Of a DNA stretch of 64,000 bases, positions 16,036-25,419 are shown piece by piece. Within the stretch, counting starts at the first letter, position 1. The number at the start of each line of letters is the position of its first letter. The position numbers were made by a program, and so were the translations under genes. The stretch lies in contig CAUZIZ010000001.1 in assembly GCA_963579905.1 (NCBI GenBank), forward strand, positions 1 to 64,000. The letters are read 5' to 3'. The notes under the pieces were generated by a model. The model saw nothing but the letters and a program-made list of their open reading frames with translations. It had not been told where the DNA came from and did no database searches. This DNA comes from CAUZIZ01 sp963579905. GTDB taxonomy: Bacteria; Acidobacteriota; UBA6911; RPQK01; JAJDTT01.

Positions 16036-17970
16036 GTGATAAAGGAGCTCATCATAGCTTCAAGCCAACTCGAGACCAAGATCGCCCTTCTAGAGGATGG
16101 TCAGGTCAACGAGGTTTTCATTGAGAGACGAAAGAACAAGGGCATTCTTGGGAATCTATACAAGGGCCGCGTGACCAAGGTTCTACCTGGTATGCAAGCG
16201 GCTTTTGTGGACATCGGTCTGGATCGCAACGCGTTCCTCTATGTCGACGATTTCGTCCAGGACTACGAAGAGTACGAGGAACTGTTTGTGCCGACTGGGG
16301 AGGATCAGAGCCCGAAGACCTGGGAGGCTGGACCGGTCCCGGAGGAGAGCGTCGCCGAAGCGAAGCGTCAGCGGCCTCAGACAAATGGAAATGGGAGAGA
16401 TCAGAAACCAAGCCCGGAGAGTCGGGATAGAGAGGGTCTGCGCAATGCCTCCATCCTGGAACTGATGCCTCAGTTGGAGGTGTTCCTGGAGAATGAACAT
16501 GTCCTTCCCTCGAGCCTGTCCAGTCTGGAGACTGGTGGAATCCGCGAGTCCGAGAGTGTTCGCCAAAGAGAGGGGAAAGACACTTCAGGGCCCCTCATAC
16601 TCCCAGAGCACTTCGAGGTGGATCTGGGGGCCCTCAGCGACCGGCGTAATGCCGAGGTCCAAGGTTCAGTTCAAGTGCCGCCGCCTAGCCCTCGTATCAA
16701 ACACCCCGAATCCCCGTCTCGCAGACGGAAACCGGCCAACAGCCGGCCAGGCGAGCGAGTTGGGATAGGCGATCTCTTGAGTGAGGGGCAGGAGATCCTG
16801 GTTCAGATTGCCAAAGAGTCGATCGGTAGGAAGGGAGCACGAATTACTTCTCATGTGGCTTTCCCCGGCCGTTTTGTGGTCTATATGCCCACCGTCGAGC
16901 ACATTGGGGTCTCCCATCGAATTGCCGCGGACGAGGAACGACAGAGGTTGAGGAAAATTGTTTTGGAGCTTCGGCGGAAGATCGGGCGGGGAGGCTTCAT
17001 CGTACGTACTGCTGGAGGAGGCCAGTCAGAAAACGAGTTCCAGAACGACATGCAGTATTTGACTCAGCTTTGGGATGATATTCGCCTCAGGGCAGAGAAG
17101 CTTTCGGCGCCCTCAATGGTGTATGCCGAGCCCGGCCTGGTCCAGAGGATCGTCCGAGACTTCTTCTCTCAGGATTTCAAGACCCTCTACGTGGACAATG
17201 CCCAGGTACACAAACAGATACTCCAGATGGTCAAGCAGTTCAGTCCTGACCTCGCTCGCAAGGTACGCCTCTACCGGAAGTCTAAGAACATCTTCGACGA
17301 TTACGGCATCTCTGCCGAGATAGAGCAGGCGCTGCGGCCTAAAGTCTGGCTCAAAAAGGGTGGTTCTATCGAAATCAACCAGACAGAAGCGCTGGTGGCT
17401 ATTGATGTCAATACTGGCAAATATGTGGGCAGCACTAACTCTCTGGAAGATACAATTACCAAGACCAACCTGGATGCAGTCAAAGAGCTTGTACGGCAGA
17501 TCCGCCTGCGAGATCTGGGAGGGATCATCGTCATTGATTTCATCGACATGGCCGATCCCAAGAATCGACAGAAGGTACTGGAAGAGTTGCAGGCCGAGAT
17601 GAAGAAGGACAAAGCCCCTTCGAAAATTCTAGACTTCAACGAGTTCGGTCTGATAGCCGTCACTCGTAAGCGAGTCAAGCAGTCGTTGGAGCGAGTGCTC
17701 CTTCAGAAATGTACCTTCTGCGGCGGGAGGGGTATGACTCGATCGGTGCCAACCATTTGCCATACGATTCACGAGGAAGCTGAGAAAATGTCCGCCGAGT
17801 TTGGCAAAGGCGATGAGCTCATCATCCGCTGCCATCCAGACGTGGGAAAAGCGTTGAGGAACGGAGAGCGAGATGTCCTGACCCAGATCGGAGCGATTAC
17901 GGGCAAGCAGGTCAAGGTCAAGACGAACCCCTTGATGCACATCGAGCGGTTCGAGTTGGCGGAAGCCTGA
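16036..17970 (+). CDS. rng: Ribonuclease E/G
   Basis: 644 residues from GTG 16036, chosen because AAGGAGAA lies 7 bp upstream and the protein then starts like the family (IKELIIASSQLETKIALLED). Domains: S1 RNA-binding half-domain (~35-80, GNLYKGRVTKVLPGMQAAFV), a ~150-residue low-complexity insert (~90-238, rich in Pro/Ser/Arg/Glu), the rest of S1 (GQEILVQIAKESIGRKGARI), RNase H-like and 5'-sensor parts, and the catalytic DNase I-like domain with metal ligands Asp457 (AIDVNTG) and IDFIDM (501-504). Cys559/Cys562 (CTFCGG) form the zinc link for dimer/tetramer formation. It cleaves AU-rich single-stranded RNA in mRNA decay and rRNA maturation. Confidence 0.93.
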   Translation: MIKELIIASSQLETKIALLEDGQVNEVFIERRKNKGILGNLYKGRVTKVLPGMQAAFVDIGLDRNAFLYVDDFVQDYEEYEELFVPTGEDQSPKTWEAGPVPEESVAEAKRQRPQTNGNGRDQKPSPESRDREGLRNASILELMPQLEVFLENEHVLPSSLSSLETGGIRESESVRQREGKDTSGPLILPEHFEVDLGALSDRRNAEVQGSVQVPPPSPRIKHPESPSRRRKPANSRPGERVGIGDLLSEGQEILVQIAKESIGRKGARITSHVAFPGRFVVYMPTVEHIGVSHRIAADEERQRLRKIVLELRRKIGRGGFIVRTAGGGQSENEFQNDMQYLTQLWDDIRLRAEKLSAPSMVYAEPGLVQRIVRDFFSQDFKTLYVDNAQVHKQILQMVKQFSPDLARKVRLYRKSKNIFDDYGISAEIEQALRPKVWLKKGGSIEINQTEALVAIDVNTGKYVGSTNSLEDTITKTNLDAVKELVRQIRLRDLGGIIVIDFIDMADPKNRQKVLEELQAEMKKDKAPSKILDFNEFGLIAVTRKRVKQSLERVLLQKCTFCGGRGMTRSVPTICHTIHEEAEKMSAEFGKGDELIIRCHPDVGKALRNGERDVLTQIGAITGKQVKVKTNPLMHIERFELAEA

Positions 17971-18038
17971 TCTCCTTCGAGCTGGTCCTTTGTGTATCTA
18001 CTGGGAACCCATCGTATCCGTGGACGGGCCTTTTCTGT

Positions 18039-18887
18039 ATGGATTCAGAAAACCGAGAATACTTCCACAAACTTGTCGAGTTGATGGCTTTGCTGCGCAG
18101 TCCCGAGGGTTGCCCCTGGGACAGGGAGCAGACGCGCGAAACCCTCAAGCCCATGCTTATCGAGGAAGCCTACGAAGTGCTCGAGGCACTTGATGGTGAC
18201 GCCCCCCAGGAACTCTGCGACGAATTGGGAGATCTGCTTTTCCAGATTGTCTTTCAGGGGCGCATTGCCGAGGAAGAGAGTGAGTTCGATGTCTATGACG
18301 TCTGCCGATCCGTCTATGAGAAAATGGTTCGCCGACACCCGCATGTTTTCGGCAAGGTGTCCTTCAAGAACAACAAGGAACTGCTGCGCCAGTGGGAAGA
18401 GATCAAGGCTCAGGAATCGCAGGAGAAGGGCTCATCCAATGAGCTCCGATCTGCCCTTTCGGCGATACCGGGACGGTTGCCTGCGGTCTATGCGGCCTAC
18501 CAGGTATCCGCTAAAGCTGCTCGGGTGGGTTTCGACTGGCCTACACTGGAGGCGATTCGCGACAAATTCCTGGAGGAGTTCGAAGAGCTTCAGGCGGCCG
18601 TACAGGAAAACGATAGCATCAAGGTAAGAGAGGAAGTAGGCGATCTACTCTTTGTGGTCCTGAACATTGCGCGCCATCTCCAGGTAGACCCGGAGACGGC
18701 CCTTAGCCAGACCAACACGAAGTTCAGAGATCGTTTCCAGGCCATGGAGAAGACGTTTTCCGATGCGGGACGGCCGCTTCGGACGGTGGGAATTGAAGAA
18801 ATGGAGAGCCAATGGCAGCGGCAGAAGGAGGCCGAACGGAAGATTCAAGAGCGATCGCCAGGACCAAGTAGGGAGGAAGTCAGATGA
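18039..18887 (+). CDS. mazG: Nucleoside triphosphate pyrophosphohydrolase MazG
   Basis: 282 residues, two MazG domains. The first has CPWDREQTRETLKPMLIEEA and ELCDELGDLLFQIVFQ, whose E-x-x-E/E-x-x-D groups bind Mg; the second has KVREEVGDLLFVVLNIARHL. The enzyme hydrolyses (d)NTPs to NMP and PPi, clearing damaged nucleotides and dampening the ppGpp response in E. coli. The DUF1844 gene starts inside its stop codon (ATGA), so the two are translationally coupled. Confidence 0.95.
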   Translation: MDSENREYFHKLVELMALLRSPEGCPWDREQTRETLKPMLIEEAYEVLEALDGDAPQELCDELGDLLFQIVFQGRIAEEESEFDVYDVCRSVYEKMVRRHPHVFGKVSFKNNKELLRQWEEIKAQESQEKGSSNELRSALSAIPGRLPAVYAAYQVSAKAARVGFDWPTLEAIRDKFLEEFEELQAAVQENDSIKVREEVGDLLFVVLNIARHLQVDPETALSQTNTKFRDRFQAMEKTFSDAGRPLRTVGIEEMESQWQRQKEAERKIQERSPGPSREEVR

Positions 18888-19336
18888 ATGACGAGAACGA
18901 ACCAGGTGGATTCATAATCAAGGATCGGCGTCTTTTCACCGAAGAAGGGGACCTGAAATCGCAGGATGCGAACGAGGGAGATCGGCCACAGGAACCCGTA
19001 GTCGTGGGGACAGCAGCAGAGCATCCCAGCCCACCTCCTGCCAGTGCACCAGGCCCAGCAGACAGCAGCCACGGAGGTGTCCCTCCCATGGATTTCTCCT
19101 CCTTCGTGTTGTCGCTCGCGACAACCGGGATGGTTCATCTAGGTGAAATCGTGGATCCCGCCGTGGGACAAAAACGGGAGAATCTCGATGGTGCCAAGCA
19201 ATTGATCGAAATCCTTGCCCTGCTCAAGGAAAAGACAGAGGGTAATCTGTCCGCCGAAGAGGCCCAACTTCTGGAAGGCCTTCTCCACGAGCTGCGATTG
19301 AGCTTCCTGGGCAAGACCAAGACGATCCAACTATAG
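18884..19336 (+). CDS. DUF1844 domain protein
   Basis: 150 residues. The first ~65 residues are disordered and Pro/Glu-rich (GGFIIKDRRLFTEEGDLKSQ). Residues 68-145 match DUF1844: MDFSSFVLSLATTGMVHLGE, then DGAKQLIEILALLKEKTEGN, a helical hairpin domain of unknown function found mainly in Acidobacteriota and some Deltaproteobacteria. This is one of the taxonomic clues in the window. Coupled to mazG by a 4-bp overlap; no enzyme motif. Confidence 0.85.
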   Translation: MNDENEPGGFIIKDRRLFTEEGDLKSQDANEGDRPQEPVVVGTAAEHPSPPPASAPGPADSSHGGVPPMDFSSFVLSLATTGMVHLGEIVDPAVGQKRENLDGAKQLIEILALLKEKTEGNLSAEEAQLLEGLLHELRLSFLGKTKTIQL

Positions 19337-19410
19337 GCCATCGTATTGATGAAATGTGGGTCAGTGCCGGCACCGCTTGATGATGAGAAGCTGAGAGAAA
19401 ACTGAACCAG

Positions 19411-20163
19411 ATGAAAGTGACGTTTCTCGGGACTGGCACCTCAAGAGGTGTCCCCATCATTGGCTGCCAATGTCGGGTCTGTCATTCCTCTGATCCAAGA
19501 AACCATCGCCTACGCACCTCAATCCTTTTGCAAAGCAAGGCGAGCATCGTCATCGATACCTCTGTCGACTTCCGCAGCCAGATGCTTCGTTACGGAGTGA
19601 AGCGACTGGACGCCGTTTTATTTACCCACTCCCACGCCGACCATATCCTGGGTTTGGACGATGTCTACCCCTTCAACATCTGGTCCGGAACGCGTATCCC
19701 CGCGTATGGCAGTGAAGAGACCTTGAAAGAGATAAAGCTGACGTTTCGGCACCTTTTCGAGGAGAAAGTCTACCGAGGGGTTTCCGAGATTGATCTAGTA
19801 CCGATTGAAGGGAATCTCCGGATCGGAGACTTGGATCTGGAACCGATCCAAGTCTTCCACGGGCAACTTCCAGTACTGGGTTTTCGTGTTGGTTCCTTCG
19901 CCTATGTTACCGATGTCAGCCACATACCCAAGGAGAGTTACGAAAAACTCATGGGAGTGGATTCGCTTGTCTTGGATGGTCTTCGGTACGAGGAGCACCC
20001 AACGCACTTCAGCTTGGCACAGGCCGCAGACGCAGCGGCCAGAGTAGGTGCTAAAGAAACCTATCTTGTCCACATGACTCACGATGTCGACCACGAAGAG
20101 GGGAATGCGTACCTACCCGATTCGGTTCAGTTGGCATACGATGGACTGGTGCTTGAGCTCTGA
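19411..20163 (+). CDS. MBL-fold metallohydrolase (PhnP-like)
   Basis: 250 residues. Starts MKVTFLGTGTSRGVPIIGCQ and carries the metal motif THSHADHILGLDD, then later ligands in DVSHIP and HMTHDVDHEEG. The GTGTSRGVPxxGCxCxVC N-terminus with three Cys (CQCRVC) is typical of PhnP-like phosphodiesterases, which open cyclic phosphodiesters and bind an extra zinc there. No phn genes are near, so the substrate is open; a general nucleotide or cyclic-phosphate phosphodiesterase is likely. It is followed by ribF with a 36-bp gap. Confidence 0.88.
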   Translation: MKVTFLGTGTSRGVPIIGCQCRVCHSSDPRNHRLRTSILLQSKASIVIDTSVDFRSQMLRYGVKRLDAVLFTHSHADHILGLDDVYPFNIWSGTRIPAYGSEETLKEIKLTFRHLFEEKVYRGVSEIDLVPIEGNLRIGDLDLEPIQVFHGQLPVLGFRVGSFAYVTDVSHIPKESYEKLMGVDSLVLDGLRYEEHPTHFSLAQAADAAARVGAKETYLVHMTHDVDHEEGNAYLPDSVQLAYDGLVLEL

Positions 20164-20199
20164 AGGTCGAGCCGAATCGTTCCCCCAGCTGGACTATCG

Positions 20200-21195
20200 A
20201 TGCAGATTGTTGAGGATCTTCCCCAGGGCTTGAGCTATCCCATCATGACGATCGGGGTGTTCGACGGTCTGCATTTCGGGCATCAAGAGATTCTACGTCG
20301 ATTGGTCGCCAGGGCCACGGAAAAGAACGGGACCTCCGTCCTGCTCACGTTCACTCCCCATCCACAGAAGATCATTTCGCCAGTCGATGCACCTCCTCTA
20401 TTGCAGACTTTTTCCCAGAAGGCCGAGATGCTTAGTGGGCTGGGTATCGATGTCATGGTGCGTCTACCCTTCACCCGGAAACTCTCCCTCTACAGTCCCG
20501 AACAGTTTGCCAAGAAGATCCTTCACTGCCACGGAATTCGTGAGGTCTACGTGGGTCGGAACTTCCGCTTCGGACACCGTAGAAAGGGAGACTTTCATAC
20601 CCTGGGGAAGTTGGGGCGCGAGTCCCACTTCTCGGTGCACCCGATTGAGCCGGTTCGACTGCGTGGAATTCACGTCAGCAGTACCACCATTCGACAGGCC
20701 TTGAAGGAAGGCCTAACCTCGTTGGCCCGGAGGCTCCTCGATCGCCCCTACCAGATTAGAGGCACGGTGGTTCGAGGGTCCGGGAGGGGCTCTACGATTG
20801 GCTATCCGACTGTGAACCTGGATCCGGAGAACGAACTGGTTCCGGCAACCGGAGTGTACGTGACCCGTGCCCTGGTTGATGGAGTCGCCCACTGGGGGGG
20901 GACCAATATCGGATACCGACCCACCGTCGATTCGCGACACCGGAACAGACCCCTGGTTGAGTCACATCTGTTCAATCTGGACCGGAATCTGTATGGTAAG
21001 TCAATCGGTCTGGAGTTTTTCTTTCGGCTCAGGAGCGAGAAGAAGTTCGACGGGGTTGAAAGTTTGAAGCAGCAGATCGACCGCGACATTCTGCTTGTAC
21101 GAAAATACGCAGCCAGGGCGCAAATCCTGTCCAATTCTCACGCGTTGGAGCTCAGTAGGAGAGAAAGCCGTGTCAGTCACCAGAGAAGAAGTTGA
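20200..21195 (+). CDS. ribF: Bifunctional riboflavin kinase/FMN adenylyltransferase
   Basis: 331 residues. FAD synthetase domain first (~1-185): GVFDGLHFGHQEILRRL nucleotidyl-transferase motif, YVGRNFRFGHRRKGD, and ISxTx(I)R-type HVSSTTIRQAL. Riboflavin kinase domain follows (~187-310): GRGSTIGYPTVNLDPENEL, GVYVTRALVDGVAHWGG, NIGYRPTVDSRH, VESHLFNLDRNLYG. It converts riboflavin to FMN and FAD. The last 26 bp overlap the start of gatC. Confidence 0.96.
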   Translation: MQIVEDLPQGLSYPIMTIGVFDGLHFGHQEILRRLVARATEKNGTSVLLTFTPHPQKIISPVDAPPLLQTFSQKAEMLSGLGIDVMVRLPFTRKLSLYSPEQFAKKILHCHGIREVYVGRNFRFGHRRKGDFHTLGKLGRESHFSVHPIEPVRLRGIHVSSTTIRQALKEGLTSLARRLLDRPYQIRGTVVRGSGRGSTIGYPTVNLDPENELVPATGVYVTRALVDGVAHWGGTNIGYRPTVDSRHRNRPLVESHLFNLDRNLYGKSIGLEFFFRLRSEKKFDGVESLKQQIDRDILLVRKYAARAQILSNSHALELSRRESRVSHQRRS

Positions 21196-21466
21196 AAAGA
21201 TTTCCGATCTTGCTCACTTGCGATTTTCAGCCGAAGAGGTTGAGGTTTTCGTGTCCCAGTTTCAACGCATTCTCGACTACTTCGAACAATTGAAGACAGC
21301 TCCAACGGATGGGGTAGTGCCGACCTACCATGCGTCGGAGGAGAGCGATCCTGAGGCGGGTCTCCGGGAGGACGAGGTGCGCCCCTCTCTGGATGTACGG
21401 GTTGCAGTCGAGGGCGCGCCGCTGCACGCGAAGGGCTACTTCAGAGTTCCAAAGGTCATCGGATAG
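21170..21466 (+). CDS. gatC: Asp/Glu-tRNA amidotransferase subunit C
   Basis: 98 residues from GTG 21170, which has AGGAG 8 bp upstream and gives the standard GatC beginning SVTREEVEKISDLAHLRFSA. The family pattern continues with QFQRILDYFEQL and LREDEVRPSL. GatC is the small clamp that ties GatA to GatB in the enzyme that converts Glu-tRNAGln and Asp-tRNAAsn to the amides. gatA follows; gatB is not in the window. Confidence 0.95.
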   Translation: MSVTREEVEKISDLAHLRFSAEEVEVFVSQFQRILDYFEQLKTAPTDGVVPTYHASEESDPEAGLREDEVRPSLDVRVAVEGAPLHAKGYFRVPKVIG

Positions 21467-21486
21467 CTGCAGAAATCATCAATGTC

Positions 21487-22953
21487 ATGAATGAAATCTG
21501 TGCCTGGTCCATAGGAAGGATTCATCAGGGAATCCAGAGTCGAGAGCTATCGGTTCGGGAAGTGGCCGATGCCTTTCTCGATCGAATTGAGGAAGTCGAT
21601 CGGGGTGTGCATGCCTTTGTCACGGTTGACGCCGAAGAGGTCAGGAGCGCCGCATCGGCGCTGGATCGGCGTCTCAGCCTCGGCGCACAGGAGATCGGAC
21701 TCCTGACCGGTATTCCCTTGGCGATCAAAGACAACATCGTGACTCAGTCCATGAGAACGACTTGTGGGTCTCGGATCCTGGAGGGATATCGTCCCCCTTA
21801 CGACGCGACAGTCATCTCTCGACTCAGGCAGGCAGGAGCCCTGATCCTCGGAAAAGCCAACCTGGATGAGTTTTCCATGGGTTCGACGACAGAGAACTCC
21901 GCTCTGTTTCCAACCCGAAATCCGAGGGATCCGGAGCGTGTCCCGGGCGGATCGAGTGGGGGCCCTGCGGCCTCTGTGGCCGCCCTTGAGGCGCCGGGGG
22001 CTCTGGGCAGCGACACGGGCGGTTCGATCAGACAGCCAGCCGCTTTCTGTGGAGTAGTGGGTCTCAAGCCTACCTATGGCCGAGTATCAAGATATGGCTT
22101 GGTCGCTTTCGCCTCGTCGCTAGATCAGATCGGACCTCTGGCGAACAGCGCCCGGGATGCGGCCCGGATTCTCCAGGTCGTCGCCGGACACGATCCCTCC
22201 GATGCCACTTCTTCCAATCGTCCTGTAGACGACTATCTTGCCGGAATCGAGGACAATGTGAGGGGCCTACGGATCGGTCTTCCGGCCGAGTGGTTTGGAG
22301 CGGGGCTCGACCCCCGGCTCGATGCCGGCATCCGATCTGCGATTACACGGCTCGAGAAGCTGGGCTGTCAGGTGCAGGAGGTCCATCTTCCCCACACCGA
22401 ATTTGCGATCGCGGCATACTACATCATTGCACCAGCCGAAGCCAGCTCCAATCTGGCCCGCTATGACGGGATGCGTTACGGCTATCGCAGCGCCCATCAG
22501 GAAGGCCTGGAAGACACCTATCGGTCGACCCGCAGCGAGGGTTTTGGCGAGGAAGTGAAGCGACGCATCATGATCGGTACCTATGTGCTGAGCTCGGGCT
22601 ATTACGACGCTTACTATCTCAAGGCCAGCAAGGTGCGTACCTTGTTGAAGCAGGATTATTTGAAAGCCTTTGAACGGGTCGATCTCCTGATCGGGCCCAC
22701 TGCGCCCTCGCTTCCGTTCAAGTTGGGTGCGAGGGCCGATCCTCTGGAGATGTATCTTTCTGATGTCTACACGGTCCCGGCTAATCTGGTGGGTATTCCA
22801 GGGCTTGCCATGTGCTGCGGATATACCGAGGAAGGGCTACCTCTAGGGCTGCAGATCCTGGGACCTCATTTTCAAGAGGGCCGCATCCTGCAGTTGGCCC
22901 ACGCTTTGGAGCAGGAGCTTCAAGTGGTCGCTCCACCTCTGCCGACAAGCTGA
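21487..22953 (+). CDS. gatA: Glu/Asp-tRNA amidotransferase subunit A
   Basis: 488 residues, amidase-signature family. The Ser-cisSer-Lys triad is visible as Lys81 (AIKDNI), Ser156 (GGSSGG) and Ser180 (DTGGSIRQPA), and GLKPTYGRVSRYGLVAFASS is diagnostic of GatA rather than other amidases. It releases ammonia from glutamine for the GatB active site. With a single gltX in the window, indirect Gln-tRNA formation is expected. The TGA stop lies in AGCTGAAACTT, the end motif of the family B/C repeats that fill the following gap. Confidence 0.96.
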   Translation: MNEICAWSIGRIHQGIQSRELSVREVADAFLDRIEEVDRGVHAFVTVDAEEVRSAASALDRRLSLGAQEIGLLTGIPLAIKDNIVTQSMRTTCGSRILEGYRPPYDATVISRLRQAGALILGKANLDEFSMGSTTENSALFPTRNPRDPERVPGGSSGGPAASVAALEAPGALGSDTGGSIRQPAAFCGVVGLKPTYGRVSRYGLVAFASSLDQIGPLANSARDAARILQVVAGHDPSDATSSNRPVDDYLAGIEDNVRGLRIGLPAEWFGAGLDPRLDAGIRSAITRLEKLGCQVQEVHLPHTEFAIAAYYIIAPAEASSNLARYDGMRYGYRSAHQEGLEDTYRSTRSEGFGEEVKRRIMIGTYVLSSGYYDAYYLKASKVRTLLKQDYLKAFERVDLLIGPTAPSLPFKLGARADPLEMYLSDVYTVPANLVGIPGLAMCCGYTEEGLPLGLQILGPHFQEGRILQLAHALEQELQVVAPPLPTS

Positions 22954-23192
22954 AACTTAAATAGAAGAGTTGCAGGTTACAAGTTGCAGGTTTCTACTCC
23001 CTGAAAAGCGCAGCGAAGGGTCAATAGCGTCAAACAAAATCAAGCCGGGCAAACAGAGCCGCGAACGACTTGAGCTGCTAGCAACACGAGACCAGGTTCC
23101 GCGGAGAGAGTCGGACAACAGCTGCATCTGCCGGGTTCAGAAAAGTTTTTTCTCGAATGGGACCCGCGTTCCTGGGGGCGCGAAGAAGGAGG
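22949..23192. repeat. Family B repeat, diverged copy with family C end
   Basis: Starts with AGCTGAAACTT at the gatA stop, loses similarity over ~80 bp, then matches other B copies (GAGCCGCGAACGACTTGAG; GAGAGAGTCGGACAAC) and ends in a C-type segment (TCTCGAATGGGACCCGCG) just before the aldo/keto reductase start. Confidence 0.7.
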
Positions 23193-23199
23193 GACGAAG

Positions 23200-24249
23200 A
23201 TGAAATACCGCGTTCTCGGCACCACCGGCATGATGGTTTCTCCGATCTGCATGGGGACGATGACGTTCGGTCGGCCTCTGGATGAAGGGCAGAGCAAGAA
23301 TCTGGTGGGGTATGCGCTTGACCAGGGTATCAACTTCTTTGATACGGCCAACGTCTACGAGGGATATGACCGCAAGGTTGGCTCCAAAGGAGGAGTCAGT
23401 GAAGGTTTCCTGGGTCAGGCCATCGTCAAACGTCGACAAGACGTCGTGATTTGTACCAAGCTGGGAAATCCAAGCGGCACTGGACCCCTCGATGCAGGAT
23501 TGTCGGCACATCACCTCGAGCTTGAACTCGACCTCAGCTTGAAGCGTCTGAAGACAGATTGGGTCGACCTGGTTCTCGCCCATCGTTGGCACTCGGAGAT
23601 CCCGATGGAAGAGGTATGGCGCGTCTTCGACCGCTGGGTGAGAGCCGGCAAAGCCCGCGCCGTAGGCGTTTCCAATTGGCCCACCTGGCGCATGGCGCAG
23701 GCGAGCGAGATCGCGCGGAGAAATGGCTGGCCGACGGTCGGCGTTAGTTCCCCCAAGTACAGCCTGATGACCCGCGGAATCGAACTAGACCACGTCCCTT
23801 GTGCCCGACATTATGGGGTAGGACTGGTGACCTATCAGGCTCTGGAAGGGGGCGCTCTCAGCGGCAAGTACCAGCGCGGCCAGCCGCCACCAGCTGGCTC
23901 CCGAGGAGAAGAGAAGCCGGAATGGATGCCTGCTCGTGATGACGTTCTCATGGAAAAGCTAGACGCTCTCCAGAAGTTGTCACAAGAGGCAGGGATGTCC
24001 GTTCTTGAGTACGTGTTGGCCTGGACCCTTTCGCAGCAGGGGATCAGCTCCGTAATAACCGGCCTGCGAAATCGATCACAGCTGGATGCGGCGATCGCCG
24101 CCGCGGGGAAAAGCATCCCTCCTGAGCACTTGTCCAGGATCGATGCAGTCTTCCCCAGACCCAAACCTGTGGGGGGTGATCAAGTCCTGAGCTGGGGTGA
24201 TGGAGGTTGGGTCTTGGAGGATATAGAGCGCCCACCGTTCGGCCCCTAG
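23200..24249 (+). CDS. Aldo/keto reductase
   Basis: 349 residues; ATG 23200 with AAGGAGGG upstream. An AKR (beta/alpha)8 barrel with the catalytic tetrad: Asp and Tyr in FFDTANVYEGYD, Lys in ICTKLG, His in VLAHRWH. The C-terminal SVITGLRNRSQLDAAIAA is the NADPH 2'-phosphate-binding region of the YajO/IolS-like subgroup. Substrate unknown; such enzymes reduce small aldehydes or ketones or act on sugars/inositols. It stands alone between two repeat clusters and is convergent with the arginine cluster. Confidence 0.92.
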   Translation: MKYRVLGTTGMMVSPICMGTMTFGRPLDEGQSKNLVGYALDQGINFFDTANVYEGYDRKVGSKGGVSEGFLGQAIVKRRQDVVICTKLGNPSGTGPLDAGLSAHHLELELDLSLKRLKTDWVDLVLAHRWHSEIPMEEVWRVFDRWVRAGKARAVGVSNWPTWRMAQASEIARRNGWPTVGVSSPKYSLMTRGIELDHVPCARHYGVGLVTYQALEGGALSGKYQRGQPPPAGSRGEEKPEWMPARDDVLMEKLDALQKLSQEAGMSVLEYVLAWTLSQQGISSVITGLRNRSQLDAAIAAAGKSIPPEHLSRIDAVFPRPKPVGGDQVLSWGDGGWVLEDIERPPFGP

Positions 24250-24594
24250 GCGTACGCAGCGTGAGTGTCTTGTGCCTCCCCCTAACCCTTAGGATTGTCA
24301 AAGTTTCAGCGTATGTCTTGGTGGCCCCCCAGCGGTGCTGCCCCATTCGAGAAAGAAGCTTCTGGCTACTGGGGATTTACGCGTCACTGCGTGGGGAAGA
24401 GTTGTCCGGCTCTCTCCTTGGAACCTGGGCTCATTTTGCTAACGGCTCAAGTCGTTCGCGGCTCTGTCGGACTTGGCTTCGTAACGCTGGTAGTTCACCC
24501 GTTGGCGGCACCTTCGGAGGACAGGAGACGTGCGACGTATTCTTGAAGTTCCAGCTTAGGGAAAAGGGGGACGCAAGAACACTTCAAATGATGG
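24250..24594. other. Convergent gap filled with repeats
   Basis: Lies between the ends of the aldo/keto reductase and argB. Apart from the family C and B copies (24300-24560) nothing else is seen; no clear terminator with a U-run. Confidence 0.6.
24300..24560. repeat. Family C + family B repeat, inverted copy
   Basis: A C unit (24300-24362, with a 7-bp expansion) shares its GAAGCTTC end with a B unit (24355-24552, 198 bp) ending in GAAGTTCC. It is in reverse orientation relative to the copies at 45912 and 56603. Short frames across it are not conserved between copies in a coding way. Confidence 0.8.
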
Positions 24595-25419
24595 CTACGG
24601 GACAATGCGGGTTCCGGCATTGTCTTCTACTCCCTGAAGAAGACCGTCGGGCCTCAGCCCACTGAGGACCTGAACTTCAGGCACCCCCATCTCAATTGCC
24701 CTGAGCGCAGCCTGGATCTTCGGAATCATACCCTCGGTGAATCTTCCCTCCTCCAGGTAGACACGGGCCTGTCCTGTGGGGAGTTCGTCGATCCTGGATG
24801 AAGGCTCGTCCAGGTCGAAGTAGATCCCTTCAACATCGGTTACGGAAATCAGTCGAGCAGCCGGGATTCCCGCTGCCAGGTGGGCGGCCAGCGTATCGGC
24901 ATTGATGTTGAGAATCTGCCCCTCCGGGGTGCTGGCCAGACAGCTGACCACGGGAATTTGCTGACACTCCCAAAGGCAGGACAAGATGGACGGATCGACC
25001 CCGTCGATCTCAGCAACCAGACCGAAATCGATGAGCTCGGTTCGCCGCTCTCCCGTCTCGGTCAAGGTGCTTATCGGCAGGGGAGGCCTTGTCCGGCTAC
25101 GAACGAGTCCGGCATCGAAGCTGGCAAAGCCGATCGCCTTCGAACCGCAGGAGAGCAGCGCGGCAACCAGATCTCGATTAATCGAAGAGAATGCCATCTT
25201 GGCAGCGTCGAGGGTCGCTTCATCCGTGACTCTGCGTCCCTGGTGCTGGACGCTCGAAATGCCAAGCCGGGCGCACAGATCTGTAAGCTGCTTTCCGCCT
25301 CCGTGGACTACGACTATCCGATGTTGGGACTTGGACAGCTTTACGATTTGGCGGCAGAGAGCAGTTCGGTAAAGGTCTTCTTCGAGTACCTTACCGCTGA
25401 GCTTAATGACCAGGATCAT
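24595..25419 (-). CDS. argB: Acetylglutamate kinase
   Basis: 274 residues, amino acid kinase fold. IKLSGKVLEEDLY (phosphate-binding Lys and Gly), VVVHGGGKQLTDL (substrate loop), GFASFDAGLVRSR, NINADTLAAHLAAGI, TDVEGIYFDLDEP and GMIPKIQAALRAIEMGV are all standard. It phosphorylates N-acetylglutamate in arginine synthesis. A LysW-dependent aminoadipate kinase role cannot be fully excluded since the families are close, but the argC and argD neighbours fit arginine. It overlaps the argD end by 17 bp. Confidence 0.92.
   Translation of the reverse strand: MILVIKLSGKVLEEDLYRTALCRQIVKLSKSQHRIVVVHGGGKQLTDLCARLGISSVQHQGRRVTDEATLDAAKMAFSSINRDLVAALLSCGSKAIGFASFDAGLVRSRTRPPLPISTLTETGERRTELIDFGLVAEIDGVDPSILSCLWECQQIPVVSCLASTPEGQILNINADTLAAHLAAGIPAARLISVTDVEGIYFDLDEPSSRIDELPTGQARVYLEEGRFTEGMIPKIQAALRAIEMGVPEVQVLSGLRPDGLLQGVEDNAGTRIVP

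Noticed and set aside
22970..23203. Plus-strand frame across the gatA-aldo/keto reductase gap
   Set aside because: It translates a family B repeat; equivalent frames in other copies do not keep the same reading frame.
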